Positions 1 through 10,076 are shown, counted from the first letter of the stretch. The stretch is 47,681 nt of DNA from Phytobacter massiliensis JC163 (GCF_000321045.1 NZ_HE578949.1:95869-143549), one strand, 5' to 3'. Numbers and translations are program-made. The notes: a model not told the origin generated them from the sequence alone.

Positions 1-854
1 TGAAAACCGGCAACGCCGCTATCCTGCGCGGCGGCAAAGAGACCTGGCGCACTAACGCCGCGACGGTCAAAGTGATCCAGCAGGCGCTGGAGGCGTGCGG
101 TCTGCCCGCGGGCGCGGTGCAGGCAATTGAGAGCCCGGATCGTGCGCTGGTCAATGAGATGCTGCGCATGGATAAATATATCGACATGCTGATCCCGCGC
201 GGTGGGGCAGGGCTGCACAAGCTGTGCCGCGAGCAGTCCACCATTCCGGTGATTACCGGCGGTATTGGCGTGTGTCATATTTTTGTGGATGACACGGCGG
301 AAATCGCCCCGGCGCTTAAGGTTATCGTTAACGCGAAAACCCAGCGTCCGAGCACCTGCAATACGGTGGAGACGCTGCTGGTGCATCAGGGTATCGCTAA
401 CGACTTCCTGCCCGCTCTTAGCAAGCAGATGGCGGAAAGCGGGGTGACGCTTCACGCTGATGAACAGGCGCTGGCGCAGTTGCAGTCCGGCCCGGCGCAG
501 GTGGTGGCGGTGAAGGCGCAGGAGTATGACGACGAGTTTTTGTCGCTGGATCTGAACGTGAAGATTGTCGCCAGCCTGGATGACGCCATCGCCCACATCC
601 GCGAGCACGGCACCCAGCACTCCGACGCTATCCTGACCCGTACGCTCAGTAACGCGAACCGCTTTGTGAACGAGGTGGACTCCTCAGCGGTCTACGTTAA
701 CGCCTCCACGCGCTTCACCGACGGCGGCCAGTTTGGCCTGGGCGCAGAGGTGGCGGTGAGCACGCAGAAGTTGCACGCGCGCGGGCCGATGGGCCTTGAA
801 GCGCTGACCACCTACAAGTGGATTGGTTACGGCGACGATACGATTCGTGCCTGA
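1..854 (+). CDS. proA: Gamma-glutamyl phosphate reductase (ProA), 3' part
   Basis: Reduces gamma-glutamyl phosphate to glutamate-5-semialdehyde with NADPH, the second step of proline synthesis in the cytoplasm. The reading frame is open from base 3, so the start lies outside the window; about 283 codons are visible of roughly 417 in the E. coli enzyme. The C-terminal two thirds match ProA almost continuously, including the aldehyde-dehydrogenase-like catalytic region with [12 protein letters not shown] (active-site Cys) and the ending [13 protein letters not shown] tRNA-Thr gene follows, the same order as proA-thrW in E. coli. Truncation is due only to the window edge. Identification is very secure. 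Confidence 0.97.
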   Translation, partial: KTGNAAILRGGKETWRTNAATVKVIQQALEACGLPAGAVQAIESPDRALVNEMLRMDKYIDMLIPRGGAGLHKLCREQSTIPVITGGIGVCHIFVDDTAEIAPALKVIVNAKTQRPSTCNTVETLLVHQGIANDFLPALSKQMAESGVTLHADEQALAQLQSGPAQVVAVKAQEYDDEFLSLDLNVKIVASLDDAIAHIREHGTQHSDAILTRTLSNANRFVNEVDSSAVYVNASTRFTDGGQFGLGAEVAVSTQKLHARGPMGLEALTTYKWIGYGDDTIRA

Positions 855-859
855 ATGAA

Positions 860-916
860 GCCGGGTGATGCAAAAGTAGCCGTTTGATTCACAAGGGCAT
901 TGACGCATCGCCCGGT
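860..916. repeat. REP-like inverted repeat after proA
   Basis: GCCGGGTGATGC (860-871) and GCATCGCCCGGT (905-916) pair with G-T wobbles around a 33-base loop. It sits six bases after the proA stop and is followed by TTTT. It could be a REP-type palindrome or a weak terminator of proA. Confidence 0.45.
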
Positions 917-966
917 TAGTTTTAACCTTCTACACCGTGTTCACGCTCGTGGGCACGCCCCTCAGG

Positions 967-1042
967 GCCGATATAGCTCAGTTGGTAGAGCAGCGCATTC
1001 GTAATGCGAAGGTCGTAGGTTCGACTCCTATTATCGGCACCA
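967..1042 (+). tRNA. thrW: tRNA-Thr (anticodon CGU), thrW
   Basis: A 76-base tRNA with encoded CCA. The acceptor arms GCCGATA and TATCGGC pair, the D-loop is AGCTCAGTTGGTAGAGC, the anticodon CGT is at 1000-1002, and the T-arm is GTAGGTTCGACTCCTAT. Sequence and position directly downstream of proA match E. coli thrW. In many enterobacteria this gene is an attachment site for prophages and islands (established knowledge); here AT-rich accessory-type genes follow, but no integrase and no second copy of the tRNA 3' end were seen in the window. Confidence 0.97.
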
Positions 1043-1496
1043 TTTCAAATCAAAAGCACTCGCTGTTTTTTTAATCTTATCATTACCTTTCTTGCATACG
1101 CCGGCTCGCCTGGGCAGGCATGACTGTCATGCACTCATTGCAATTATCTATTGATCATATTTTCCAGCATGAATGTTGTGCCTTGCGTTTTAAGGGCTTA
1201 AATCATCTTAAATGAGTATCCCTTTCCACTCTTATCAGTCAGTGGGGGGAGATTCTTAGCGACAAAATTAAGCAGAAGCGATTTTTTGTGCGGATTTTTG
1301 CGTTTATTTCCGTCGGTTAATCTTAAAGATTATATATTTTATAGCATGAAAACCCAAGAAATCATTTAAGTAATCTCGTATTTCAAACAGTAACGCTGCC
1401 CGATACTATATTAAAACAAACGACGCCTGTAGCAGATGCCGTTTCTACGATGGCTTATTCAGTAAAGTTTTATGTTTTAATTATAGAGACCAGAAA
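1043..1496. other. AT-rich gap after thrW
   Basis: No convincing gene or integrase remnant was found in these 454 bases. Base composition drops sharply to AT-rich compared with proA, as expected at an island border. A T-run at about 1065-1072 after the tRNA may help terminate its transcript. No strong promoter was recognised before the regulator that follows. Confidence 0.5.
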
Positions 1497-2122
1497 GTGA
1501 CAGATAATACAAAAATTATCATCATTGCTGACGACTTTTTTTACCTTAAAGGCGTTGCTTCTTATTTTAAGGTGAACAGTATTTTTGAAGTTATTGAAAT
1601 ACATGTTGATAATGATGAGTCCTCCTTTCCCTGCGAAGCACTGAATTTTTACTCGCCGCACAACTCAATTATCTTGCTGGCAGTGGAAGATTTCACAAAA
1701 ATTAAGCTGATACCTGATTTGAATTTACGAGCCATTATCTGCTCAATACGTTGCCCGCAGGAGAGCCCCAGACCCTTTTTATTTAATGGCGTGCTTTTTT
1801 GAACAGGGATATTAAAGCTCGGTTTTTATTGATTGCCATACAAAATTTTATTAATGGGCATATCAGCAGAGATATGAAATTTTCACCCAGCGAGCTCAAG
1901 CTAATTTTGAATTACTTTAGCGCCAACCAAAAATCAGCTATACAAACCCTCCTGAATTTTAGTGATAAGAAGTTGAGTTACTATAAAAGATCGGTTTACG
2001 CCAAAGTGATGACCAATAGTGATTCTGGTGCATACCCTATTTTTAAAGCTATTGGCAATGTCTACGACGCGGTAAATGCGTGCCGACTGGCCAGTGCGGA
2101 CTTCATTTTTCATGCCGCCTGA
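1497..2122 (+). pseudogene. LuxR-type HTH regulator split by a one-base frameshift
   Basis: Two consecutive frames read as one LuxR-type regulator of about 208 residues. The first (GTG 1497, stop TGA 1800-1802) encodes a 101-residue N-terminal half that looks like a degenerate receiver-like domain. The second, from about 1799, encodes a C-terminal HTH with FSPSELKLILNYF and LSYYKRSVYAKV, following the LuxR pattern LS..E..IL then S.KRxxM.KL. They meet at T6 (1795-1800); one more T would give uninterrupted ...GVLFLNRDIKARF. The gene precedes a large autotransporter, so it may regulate adhesin expression (inference). Possibilities are a true pseudogene, a sequencing error, or phase variation/slippage at the T tract. 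The family call is moderate because the HTH is divergent. Confidence 0.6.
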
Positions 2123-2427
2123 AAATCATAGCGTAGCGCAATCGCCCTGGCCTATTGCAGGAAATGTTAATTATGTTGTTTATTTGCGAAAAACATGTTA
2201 ACTATTTCAGGGCGCAGTAATAGAATCAAGCCAGGGTGGTTCCCTCATTTTTTCCTTTAAGAAAAAAACCATCTTAAATCAGGTCATTTAAGATGGTTTT
2301 TGTTGAGCCAGATATTCAGCGGAATAAATAATATCCGGTATGAGCTTCTTAAGTTAGCAGGAGATTTCAGCGTATATATTTTTGAAGGAATATTGATTTT
2401 TAACGGACTGCAATAATTAAGGATAAG
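2123..2427. other. Gap with terminator, upstream of the autotransporter
   Basis: Holds a strong rho-independent terminator (2264-2301) that separates the regulator from the autotransporter, then about 125 bases of AT-rich leader ending in an AAGGA Shine-Dalgarno at 2419-2423. No gene was found. The autotransporter promoter should lie after 2301, but no clear -35/-10 pair was picked. Confidence 0.55.
2264..2301 (+). terminator. Rho-independent terminator (possibly bidirectional)
   Basis: A perfect 16-bp stem: an arm with ACCATCTTAAAT at 2264-2279 pairs with ATTTAAGATGGT at 2286-2301 around a six-base loop, with A-tract before and T-tract after. It ends the regulator transcript and insulates the autotransporter. 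Confidence 0.88.
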
Positions 2428-5400
2428 ATGATGATAGCAAATAATTGGAAGCTGAAAGCCTCTGTGGTATTAGTCATGTCCGCGATACTCACTCAATCGG
2501 CACAAGCGGATTTATTAAGTGGCTGGTATTATATTTCCGGTAGTGGTGAGTTGGAGAATAATGGTCACTATAATGTTGTTGCCGTAGCTGGCGAGGAAAA
2601 CACTATCTCTGTCGCTAATAATGGCCGGGTTGATATCCTTAATGAGGGGTATACACCACGTATTAATGGTCAAAACCATGTATATGGTGGCTCTATTATA
2701 ATAACGCCTGCGGCAGCATTGGTAGGGAGCGGAACTCTCAATTTAGGCTCTGGTTCTTCGGTGACGGCAAGATTTGGCGATCTGCATCAAGGCACCATAC
2801 CTGGAAGTAGCTCTCCTCTGGAAGAGGACTATATTGGCGTTGCTGGTATAGAGGTCGTTAATTTATACGATAGCTACAGTATTGATACTTCGCAGATCCC
2901 CTCATCCTTTCTATCCCGGACGGCGGAAGTTATTGCCGATGATCTTACCGTTAATGTCAGCCATAGCCGTGATAACAAATGGGTGCAGGGGATCGTTGGT
3001 AGCAAAAATAACGCCCTTTTTAATCTGACCGGCGAAACGACAATCAATGTCGATGCCACGGGCGTTGGCTCCGAAGCGATGGGCTTACTGGCGTCCTATG
3101 GAACCGCAATCAATGCGGAAAATGTCAATGTTAACGTTGATGGCACCTATTTTTCCGCAGGCATCTCGGCAAATTCTGGTACAGGCACTACCGCGCCTGA
3201 AACCATCGCGTCGTCGACGATTAATTATGACAATGCCACCATTAGTGTTTCCGCCCAGGATTATGCCGATGCTATCAATATTGATGGCGGCCATATTCAG
3301 GCTACAGGGGATACAACCATAAATGCCACTCTCAGCCAGAGCGGGGGAATTGCCACCGGTGTCTGGCTGAACGATGGCGTTGAGCGAAATGGCACCAGCC
3401 TGCTGTCGACGGCTAATTTCACCGGCAAGACCAGCATTGCCTATCAGGCTGGCGCGGATGGTACAGAATTTTATGGCGTTGACTCCACCGGAACGACCCA
3501 GTTCAACAGTCGTGACCTGAATATCTTAATCGATACTCAGGCGCATGCGTCAACGCTGGGGACGGGCCTGCATGCCACCAATGACGGCTCCGCGATGACA
3601 GCAGGAACTATTACCGTTGATGGTCCGCTGGATATTGATGTGCAGGACGACAGCCGGAGCGGGGTTTACCGCTATATTCATGCGGAACAAGGCGGCGAAG
3701 TCGCTCTTAATGGCTCTGCCTCGCTGGGTGTTCGCTACAATGACCCGGATGCGACTGCCATTCTTTCGACCGGCGCGGGATCGCAGGTCACCCTTAATAA
3801 CCAGAAACTGTTGCTCACCGGTACGGTGGAAACAGGCGACAACGGTTTTACGGACCTGAGCGCGAACGATCGCTCTCTGTTACAGGGCGGTTTTGTCACC
3901 CACACCGGAGGCATCAGCAATCTGTCGCTGGCGGATAGCTCTGTGTGGAACATGACCAAAGATTCTCAACTGACCAGCCTGATGATGCAGGGTTCAACCC
4001 TGAACTTTGTTGCCGACACGGCGCAAGATAAACCGTCGATGCGCAGTACCTCCACTTTCAGGACACTGACGGTGAACGGTGATTATCACGGTGACAACAG
4101 CAGCATCGTTATGAACACCCAACTGAGTGATGATGCCTCCCCGACCGACCGGATGATTGTCGAGGGCAGTACCTCCGGCAATACCCGCGTTACAGTGCTG
4201 AACGCCGGGGGCGAAGGCGGGCTGACTACCGAGGGTATCGAACTGATTTCTGTGCAGGGCAATTCTGAGGGGGAATTCCAGCAGGATGGCCGTATCGTGG
4301 CGGGTGCCTATGATTACACCCTGGCGCGCGGCGAAGGACAGAACGAAAAGAACTGGTACCTGAGCAGTATTCTTACCCCGGATGAACCCGAAGAGCCGAC
4401 CCCGGAAGAACCTGCGCCGACGCCGGAAGAACCTGCGCCGACGCCGGAAGAACCTGCGCCGACCCCGGAAGAGCCAGCGCCGACGCCGGAAGAGCCAGCG
4501 CCGATGCCGGAAGAGCCAGCGCCGACCCCGGAAGAACCTGCACCGACGCCAGATGAGCCGGTAACGCGCGAACATGCCGTGCGCCCGGAGGCAGGCCTTT
4601 ACGGCATGAACCTGGCCGCCGCCAACACCATGTTTAATACCCGTCTGCATGACCGCCTGGGTGAGACACACTATGTGGATGCGCTCACCGGTGAAAAAGC
4701 GGTAACCAGCCTGTGGCTGCGAAACGTCGGCGGCCACACTCGTCAGCGCGACGGCAGCGGTCAGCTGCACATGCAGAGCAACCGTTATGTGATGCAGCTT
4801 GGCGGCGATCTTGCGCAATGGAGTACGGATGATACCAATCGTTTCCATCTGGGCCTGATGGCGGGCTACGCTAATCAGAAAAGCCATGCGAAAAATCAGC
4901 GCAATGGCAACCGCGCCGACGGCAGCATCAGCGGATACAGCGCTGGTCTGTACGGCACCTGGCTGCAGGACAACGCCACTTATGAAGGGGCGTACGTTGA
5001 TACCTGGCTGCAATACAGCTGGTTTGACAACACTGTCTCCGGTAAAGGTCTGGATGCAGAAGAATACAACTCCAAAGGCTGGACCGCTTCTGCGGAATCC
5101 GGCTACACCTGGAAACTGGCAGAAACCAGCGCGCGTAATACGCTCTATATCCAGCCTAAAGCGCAGATCACCTGGATGGGCGTAAAAGCGGATGAGCACA
5201 AAGAAGCAAATGGTACCCGTGTTGAAGGCAAGGGTGACGGCAACATTCAGACGCGTGTCGGAGTGCGTCTGTTTGGTAAGGGTCACAACACGCTGGACGA
5301 TGGCAAAGATCGCACGTTCCAGCCGTTTGTAGAAGTTAACTGGCTACACAACACCAAAGACTTCGGCGTTTCAATGAACGGCGAAAGCGCCAGTCTGACC

Positions 5401-5547
5401 GGCGCTCGCAATATGGCTGAGGTAAAAACCGGCGTAGAAGGCCAGCTAACGAAGAACATCTCCGTGTGGGGGAACGTTGCGCAGCAGGTGGGCAGTAAAC
5501 ACTACAGCGACACGTCTGCGATGTTGGGTATTAAAGCATCGTTTTGA
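2428..5547 (+). CDS. Large autotransporter adhesin (type Va, AIDA/MisL-like)
   Basis: A 1039-residue surface protein. Residues 1-27 form a signal peptide with a hydrophobic core ending AQA. A long passenger rich in Asn, Thr, Gly and Val (about 28-650) fits a beta-helix. A Pro/Glu linker made of seven 7-residue repeats (TPEEPAP, about 658-711) leads to a C-terminal beta-barrel (about 760-1039) ending in the required aromatic residue (KASF). The barrel inserts into the outer membrane and the passenger is displayed outside, usually for adhesion or biofilm. ATG 2428 is 4 bases after AAGGA; ATG 2431 is better spaced and may be the true start. Downstream lie a MarT-like regulator and a FidL-like protein, recalling misL-fidL-marT of Salmonella SPI-3. 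The architecture is certain; the exact ligand is unknown. Confidence 0.9.
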   Translation: MMIANNWKLKASVVLVMSAILTQSAQADLLSGWYYISGSGELENNGHYNVVAVAGEENTISVANNGRVDILNEGYTPRINGQNHVYGGSIIITPAAALVGSGTLNLGSGSSVTARFGDLHQGTIPGSSSPLEEDYIGVAGIEVVNLYDSYSIDTSQIPSSFLSRTAEVIADDLTVNVSHSRDNKWVQGIVGSKNNALFNLTGETTINVDATGVGSEAMGLLASYGTAINAENVNVNVDGTYFSAGISANSGTGTTAPETIASSTINYDNATISVSAQDYADAINIDGGHIQATGDTTINATLSQSGGIATGVWLNDGVERNGTSLLSTANFTGKTSIAYQAGADGTEFYGVDSTGTTQFNSRDLNILIDTQAHASTLGTGLHATNDGSAMTAGTITVDGPLDIDVQDDSRSGVYRYIHAEQGGEVALNGSASLGVRYNDPDATAILSTGAGSQVTLNNQKLLLTGTVETGDNGFTDLSANDRSLLQGGFVTHTGGISNLSLADSSVWNMTKDSQLTSLMMQGSTLNFVADTAQDKPSMRSTSTFRTLTVNGDYHGDNSSIVMNTQLSDDASPTDRMIVEGSTSGNTRVTVLNAGGEGGLTTEGIELISVQGNSEGEFQQDGRIVAGAYDYTLARGEGQNEKNWYLSSILTPDEPEEPTPEEPAPTPEEPAPTPEEPAPTPEEPAPTPEEPAPMPEEPAPTPEEPAPTPDEPVTREHAVRPEAGLYGMNLAAANTMFNTRLHDRLGETHYVDALTGEKAVTSLWLRNVGGHTRQRDGSGQLHMQSNRYVMQLGGDLAQWSTDDTNRFHLGLMAGYANQKSHAKNQRNGNRADGSISGYSAGLYGTWLQDNATYEGAYVDTWLQYSWFDNTVSGKGLDAEEYNSKGWTASAESGYTWKLAETSARNTLYIQPKAQITWMGVKADEHKEANGTRVEGKGDGNIQTRVGVRLFGKGHNTLDDGKDRTFQPFVEVNWLHNTKDFGVSMNGESASLTGARNMAEVKTGVEGQLTKNISVWGNVAQQVGSKHYSDTSAMLGIKASF
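4399..4560 (+). repeat. 21-bp tandem repeat coding for the Pro/Glu linker
   Basis: Seven complete 21-bp units start at 4399, 4420, 4441, 4462, 4483, 4504 and 4525, with a partial eighth to 4560. Each encodes TPEEPAP; the sixth has Met for Thr, and synonymous changes (CCT/CCA, GAA/GAG) group the units. In-frame copy-number change would lengthen or shorten the stalk between passenger and barrel. Confidence 0.93.
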
Positions 5548-5555
5548 TTCGACGC

Positions 5556-5587
5556 TTATCCGGCCTGCAATTCCGCAGGCCGGATAA
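5556..5587. terminator. Perfect inverted repeat after the autotransporter (REP-like/terminator)
   Basis: TTATCCGGCCTGC at 5556-5568 pairs perfectly with GCAGGCCGGATAA at 5575-5587 around a six-base loop, 8 bases after the stop. The sequence resembles the enterobacterial REP core (TTATCCGGCCT). There is no T-run on the plus strand, so it may act as a transcript-end stabiliser rather than a classical terminator. Confidence 0.7.
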
Positions 5588-5799
5588 TAGTCTGGGCTTT
5601 GCTGTTCTTGCGAATTTGTCGTGGCTGTCAGGAACGTCTGTATTTTAATCGCTGGCAGAAATAATAAAATAGTCTGGCACAGGAATATGACCTTGTTAAA
5701 TGTCAATGGCGTCGTTCAGCAGGGATTAATTCAAGTTTCTCTGTCAGATGTTGATTTTATTTTTCCAGCGTGTTGAGAAAATGGTTGTCGCTTCGTGTT

Positions 5800-5827
5800 T
5801 TGACAAAAGAAACTCATAACGTATAAT
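5800..5827 (+). promoter_or_regulatory. Consensus sigma-70 promoter of the MarT-like gene
   Basis: TTGACA at 5800-5805 and TATAAT at 5822-5827, both exact consensus, separated by 16 bp. Expected transcription start is about 5834, giving a leader of about 40 bases before ATG 5873. The surrounding sequence is AT-rich, so nucleoid proteins such as H-NS may limit it (inference). Confidence 0.8.
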
Positions 5828-5872
5828 TATTGCAGCGTATTAGCCGTCTTTTTATTTCCCTGTGAGAGAAAT

Positions 5873-6742
5873 ATGTTCTGGATTATCAACGATAATATTA
5901 AATTTATTCCAGAGAAGAACCGTCTGGTCTCGTTGGTCAAACCAGAGCTAAGCGTAATATTGACATCGCCGGCAAGCCGTTGCCTGCATCTCTTGCTGGA
6001 ATCCTGGCCAGACATTGTTTTGCAAAAAGATCTTTTTCAGAGCGTATGGGGGGAAGATGGCATGCTCGTCCCGGCAAATACGCTTTACCAGAATATTTCA
6101 ATCGTCCGTCGTGGCTTGCGTAAAGTCGGGGAGACGGACTATCCGTTAATATTAACGGTGCCGCGCAGGGGCTTTCAGATAGACACCAACGTCAATATCG
6201 TGCGGGGAACCACAGAGGAAGATACCGAACAAGAGCCGGAAGAAGACGTTGTAGCCGCGCCAGTCGCACCACAGACACTATTACCTGAGCCTGAAGCGCT
6301 GCCTGTCGAGTATTCCCAGGAGGTCAATGATGAGCCGCAACTGGCATCTGTTTCTGCGACACAGAGAGCACCCCGGCGGCACCAGCGCTTTGTCGCGCTA
6401 CTGGCGATGATATGCTCATTTGCGCTGGGTTTTTTATTCCTTCACTATCCGTGGTTTCATCAGGCGGATCTGGATTTCTTTAAAACCTATACGATTCATC
6501 ACACCGAGAATGGCTGTCACTTTTACTCAAAAAATGATGATATTAGGAAGCGGGGTAATTTCACAAGGTTCCGCAATATGATTAAGGAGACCGGACTGGA
6601 TTGTAAAAAATACCCCTGGATATATTTCTCTTCATCCAGCACTTCCCCTTCACTTTCTGCCTTTGCCTGCTCGCGGCCTTTTGAGGAAAACTCCAGTTCA
6701 GCTTGTGTAACCCTTTATTTTATGGCGGTTAATAATGACTAA
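5873..6742 (+). CDS. ToxR/CadC-type transmembrane transcription regulator (MarT-like)
   Basis: A 289-residue membrane-bound one-component regulator. Residues 1-105 form an OmpR-type winged helix (LLLESWPDIVLQKDLF, VWGEDGMLVPANTLYQNIS, then IVRRGLRK and TVPRRGFQ). A Glu/Pro-rich linker (about 110-165) is followed by one transmembrane helix (about 172-193, LLAMICSFALGFLFL) and a periplasmic tail of about 95 residues with three Cys. This layout matches ToxR, CadC, MarT and YqeI. A consensus promoter lies upstream and the next gene overlaps by 8 bases, the usual regulator/partner pair. By analogy with Salmonella MarT, which activates misL, the likely target is the autotransporter just upstream (inference). 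Confidence 0.85.
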   Translation: MFWIINDNIKFIPEKNRLVSLVKPELSVILTSPASRCLHLLLESWPDIVLQKDLFQSVWGEDGMLVPANTLYQNISIVRRGLRKVGETDYPLILTVPRRGFQIDTNVNIVRGTTEEDTEQEPEEDVVAAPVAPQTLLPEPEALPVEYSQEVNDEPQLASVSATQRAPRRHQRFVALLAMICSFALGFLFLHYPWFHQADLDFFKTYTIHHTENGCHFYSKNDDIRKRGNFTRFRNMIKETGLDCKKYPWIYFSSSSTSPSLSAFACSRPFEENSSSACVTLYFMAVNND

Positions 6743-7085
6743 GAAAACCGTTTTGTTATCCTGCTGCCTGTTATTTATTGTCGGTGCGCTGAGCGCATGG
6801 TTTCTCACAAACCGTTCAATGCGTGATACGCAGGTCTGTTCTGCCACCCTTTTTATCTATAAGGATGATATCCGGGCCAATTTAACGCTTGATTTCATGT
6901 ATACGCTACAGAAAAAGACGGGGGTTGTGGCGGTTAGCGGAACTTACGCGCAAGGTGATAAAACTATTGGCGCTATCAGAAGGGATGTTTCTTATTCCTG
7001 GGAGGAAAATAACGATACCTTTCATTTTTTATCTCAAAAAGTTAAAAAATACATGACGATGAAAGTTTATCTGATGAAAAAATAA
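6735..7085 (+). CDS. FidL-like membrane-anchored partner protein
   Basis: A 116-residue protein with one N-terminal transmembrane or uncleaved signal segment (residues 5-24, VLLSCCLLFIVGALSAWFL) and a periplasmic domain. The domain shows features of the FidL-like family: an early Cys (VCSATLF), a repeated beta pattern with VAVSGTYAQGDK, an Arg before YSWEE, and a C-terminal FLSQKVKKY. Its start overlaps the regulator by 8 bases, indicating translational coupling, as in marT-fidL and yqeI-yqeJ. By analogy with ToxS it may stabilise or modulate the periplasmic part of the regulator (inference). A short hairpin AAAAGA-CCTG-TCTTTT at 7181-7196 may end this transcript. The family call is fairly sure; the function is unproven. 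Confidence 0.72.
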   Translation: MTKKTVLLSCCLLFIVGALSAWFLTNRSMRDTQVCSATLFIYKDDIRANLTLDFMYTLQKKTGVVAVSGTYAQGDKTIGAIRRDVSYSWEENNDTFHFLSQKVKKYMTMKVYLMKK

Positions 7086-7158
7086 GTGAAATACTGCCTG
7101 ATTTTTTTGTTTATCCTGACACTACTGTTCATTATTCAATCATAAATCAGGGTGATAA

Positions 7159-8265
<1,107 letters not shown>

Positions 8266-8345
8266 GTGAAATCACATTTCGCTGACTAATTGTCACCCCG
8301 TTTTGATCTTAAAATGAAGAGCCTTACATGACGGAGGTTCTCCCG

Positions 8346-9215
8346 ATGGAATTTTCAGTATTGAGCAATAACCTTAAAATGCCGATGGTGGGCTTTGGTG
8401 TTTTTCAGGTAACCGACAAAGAAGAGTGCAGGCAATCGGTGCTAAGCGCCATTCGCACCGGCTATCGTCTCATCGATACTGCCGCGGTGTACGGCAATGA
8501 AGACGCCGTCGGTGAGGCCGTTCGTGACGCAATCGCCGAAGGCCTGTGTACCCGTGAAGAGTTATTTATCACCTCAAAGCTATGGGTTCAGGACATGGCA
8601 AATTACGATACGGCAAAAGCGGGGATTGCGGCATCGTTAGAAAAAGCCGGCCTGGAATACTTCGATCTCTACTTGTTGCATCAGGCGATGCGCGATTATT
8701 TCAGCGCGTGGCGTGCGTTAGAAGATGCTCTGGAGGAGGGGAAACTTAAGGCGATTGGCGTTTCCAATTTCTATGCTCACGTATTAGCCAATTTCTGTGA
8801 GACGGTGAAAATTAAGCCGATGGTCAACCAGGTTGAACTGCATCCTTATTTCAGTCAGCCTGCGGCGCTGGAAACCATGAAGTATTATAACGTTCAGCCA
8901 GAAGCCTGGGCGCCTTTAGGCGGTGGCAGACATAAGCCCTTTGAAAACAAAATGCTGCAGGACATCGCCCGCCGTCATCAGAAATCTGTTTCGCAGATTA
9001 TCCTGCGCTGGAACGTACAACGAGGCGTCACCGTTATCCCTAAATCCACCCATCAGCACCGCATTGAGGAAAACTTCGCCCTTTGGGATTTCGCCTTGAC
9101 GGACAAAGAAATGGAGCAGATCGGTTCGCTTGATTTGGGCTATGTTGGCGATGCCGTAAAACATTTTAACCCTGAATTTGTTCGCGGCTGTCTGGGCGTC
9201 AAAATCCATGATTAA
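8346..9215 (+). CDS. Aldo/keto reductase (AKR)
   Basis: A cytoplasmic NADPH-dependent carbonyl reductase of about 289 residues. The family tetrad is visible: Asp and Tyr in LIDTAAVYGNE, Lys in TSKLW and His in LLHQ. The His motif lacks the usual HWP, having HQAM. NADPH-binding motifs follow: IGVSNF, NQVELHPY, and VIPKSTHQHRIEEN near the C-terminus. ATG 8346 was preferred to 8328 because GGAGG at 8332-8336 is correctly spaced for it. Closest in layout to DkgA/DkgB-like or YeaE-like reductases; the natural substrate cannot be read from the sequence. The LysR gene upstream may control it. Confidence 0.9.
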   Translation: MEFSVLSNNLKMPMVGFGVFQVTDKEECRQSVLSAIRTGYRLIDTAAVYGNEDAVGEAVRDAIAEGLCTREELFITSKLWVQDMANYDTAKAGIAASLEKAGLEYFDLYLLHQAMRDYFSAWRALEDALEEGKLKAIGVSNFYAHVLANFCETVKIKPMVNQVELHPYFSQPAALETMKYYNVQPEAWAPLGGGRHKPFENKMLQDIARRHQKSVSQIILRWNVQRGVTVIPKSTHQHRIEENFALWDFALTDKEMEQIGSLDLGYVGDAVKHFNPEFVRGCLGVKIHD

Positions 9216-9347
9216 TGATGTCGTTGACGTTTTTGAGATGAGGGGGATGTCTTTTACGCCATCCAGGAGCCGCTAATTGCTCGCTTTCGCAGGGTAGAAG
9301 CAAGAGCATCCTGATAAAGACATCCGTCTTCACCTACGTTAACCCAT

Positions 9348-9926
9348 TCACCCAACCTTCGGGTAGATTTCCAGGTATTCCGTGGAACCATAAGCAGGAA
9401 CCAGCAGAAACATTAACCCGGCCCCGCCTTTTTCATATTGCACAGCCAGATCTCCACTGCGGGTAATAAACAGCTTATGGTTCCACCACTGGCAACCGAC
9501 GCTCATATCCGGTTTGCAGCTGCGAACTTTTTTCGTCAGCTCGCCGTCTTTCGTCAGGGTCAGGTAGACGTCCTCGGTATCCGCCGGTTTTTCCGCTGAT
9601 TCATCAAGCAGAACAATCGTTCTTTTGCGTAGAACCGTGTTCTGCGCATCCAGCGACGCGACGTCGACAGTGTTAGCCGCATAGTTGAAGCGCAGTTCAA
9701 CACGGGTGGCGTTTTTATCGTCAACATAGAAGAACTCGGCCAGGTTTGCCGCCCCCCAGTACTCCTCGCCGCTGGGGCGCACAGGTTTGGTCATGAACCG
9801 ATACACCGTATGCGTGCGAATATCCTGGCGGTTGCCGTATTCCTCTTTGTACTGAGCCCGTTGCGGAGAACTGATAACGCATCCGCCAAGAAGTAATGTA
9901 ACCAGCAGCACCAACAATCCACGCAT
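9348..9926 (-). CDS. Putative lipoprotein of unknown function
   Basis: A 192-residue protein with a lipoprotein signal: MRGLLVLLVTLLLGGC, where LLGGC is a lipobox and the Cys at 16 would be lipidated. The residue after Cys is Val, not Asp, so outer-membrane sorting is expected. The mature part has no domain I recognise; it is rich in charged residues and beta-strand patterns, with two further Cys (SCKPDMSVGC). A strong Shine-Dalgarno (AAGGAAAG) precedes ATG 9926. It converges with the aldo/keto reductase and diverges from the antiterminator locus. I assign no function. Confidence 0.8.
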   Translation of the reverse strand: MRGLLVLLVTLLLGGCVISSPQRAQYKEEYGNRQDIRTHTVYRFMTKPVRPSGEEYWGAANLAEFFYVDDKNATRVELRFNYAANTVDVASLDAQNTVLRKRTIVLLDESAEKPADTEDVYLTLTKDGELTKKVRSCKPDMSVGCQWWNHKLFITRSGDLAVQYEKGGAGLMFLLVPAYGSTEYLEIYPKVG

Positions 9927-10076
9927 GATGTCTTTCCTTATCCTTAAACAGAGCCAGGTTAAGGATATGCCTGGCCATCAAACTGTCAAAACTCAGCCCC
10001 CTACCAGAAAAGGCGGGTCGAGCGCTATCCGTGTTTGCGATGTGGGGATAGCGACGCTGGCTACGCAATAAAACAA

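Noticed and set aside
3994..5286. 430-residue antisense frame through the autotransporter
   Set aside because: It follows the codon bias of the sense gene, is full of low-complexity Arg-rich sequence from the 21-bp repeat, and has no ribosome site or family resemblance.
9245..9325. Perfect 10-base inverted repeat GGATGTCTTT/AAAGACATCC with 61 bases between
   Set aside because: The loop is long and the arms are not followed by a T-run; it may be a chance match between convergent genes.
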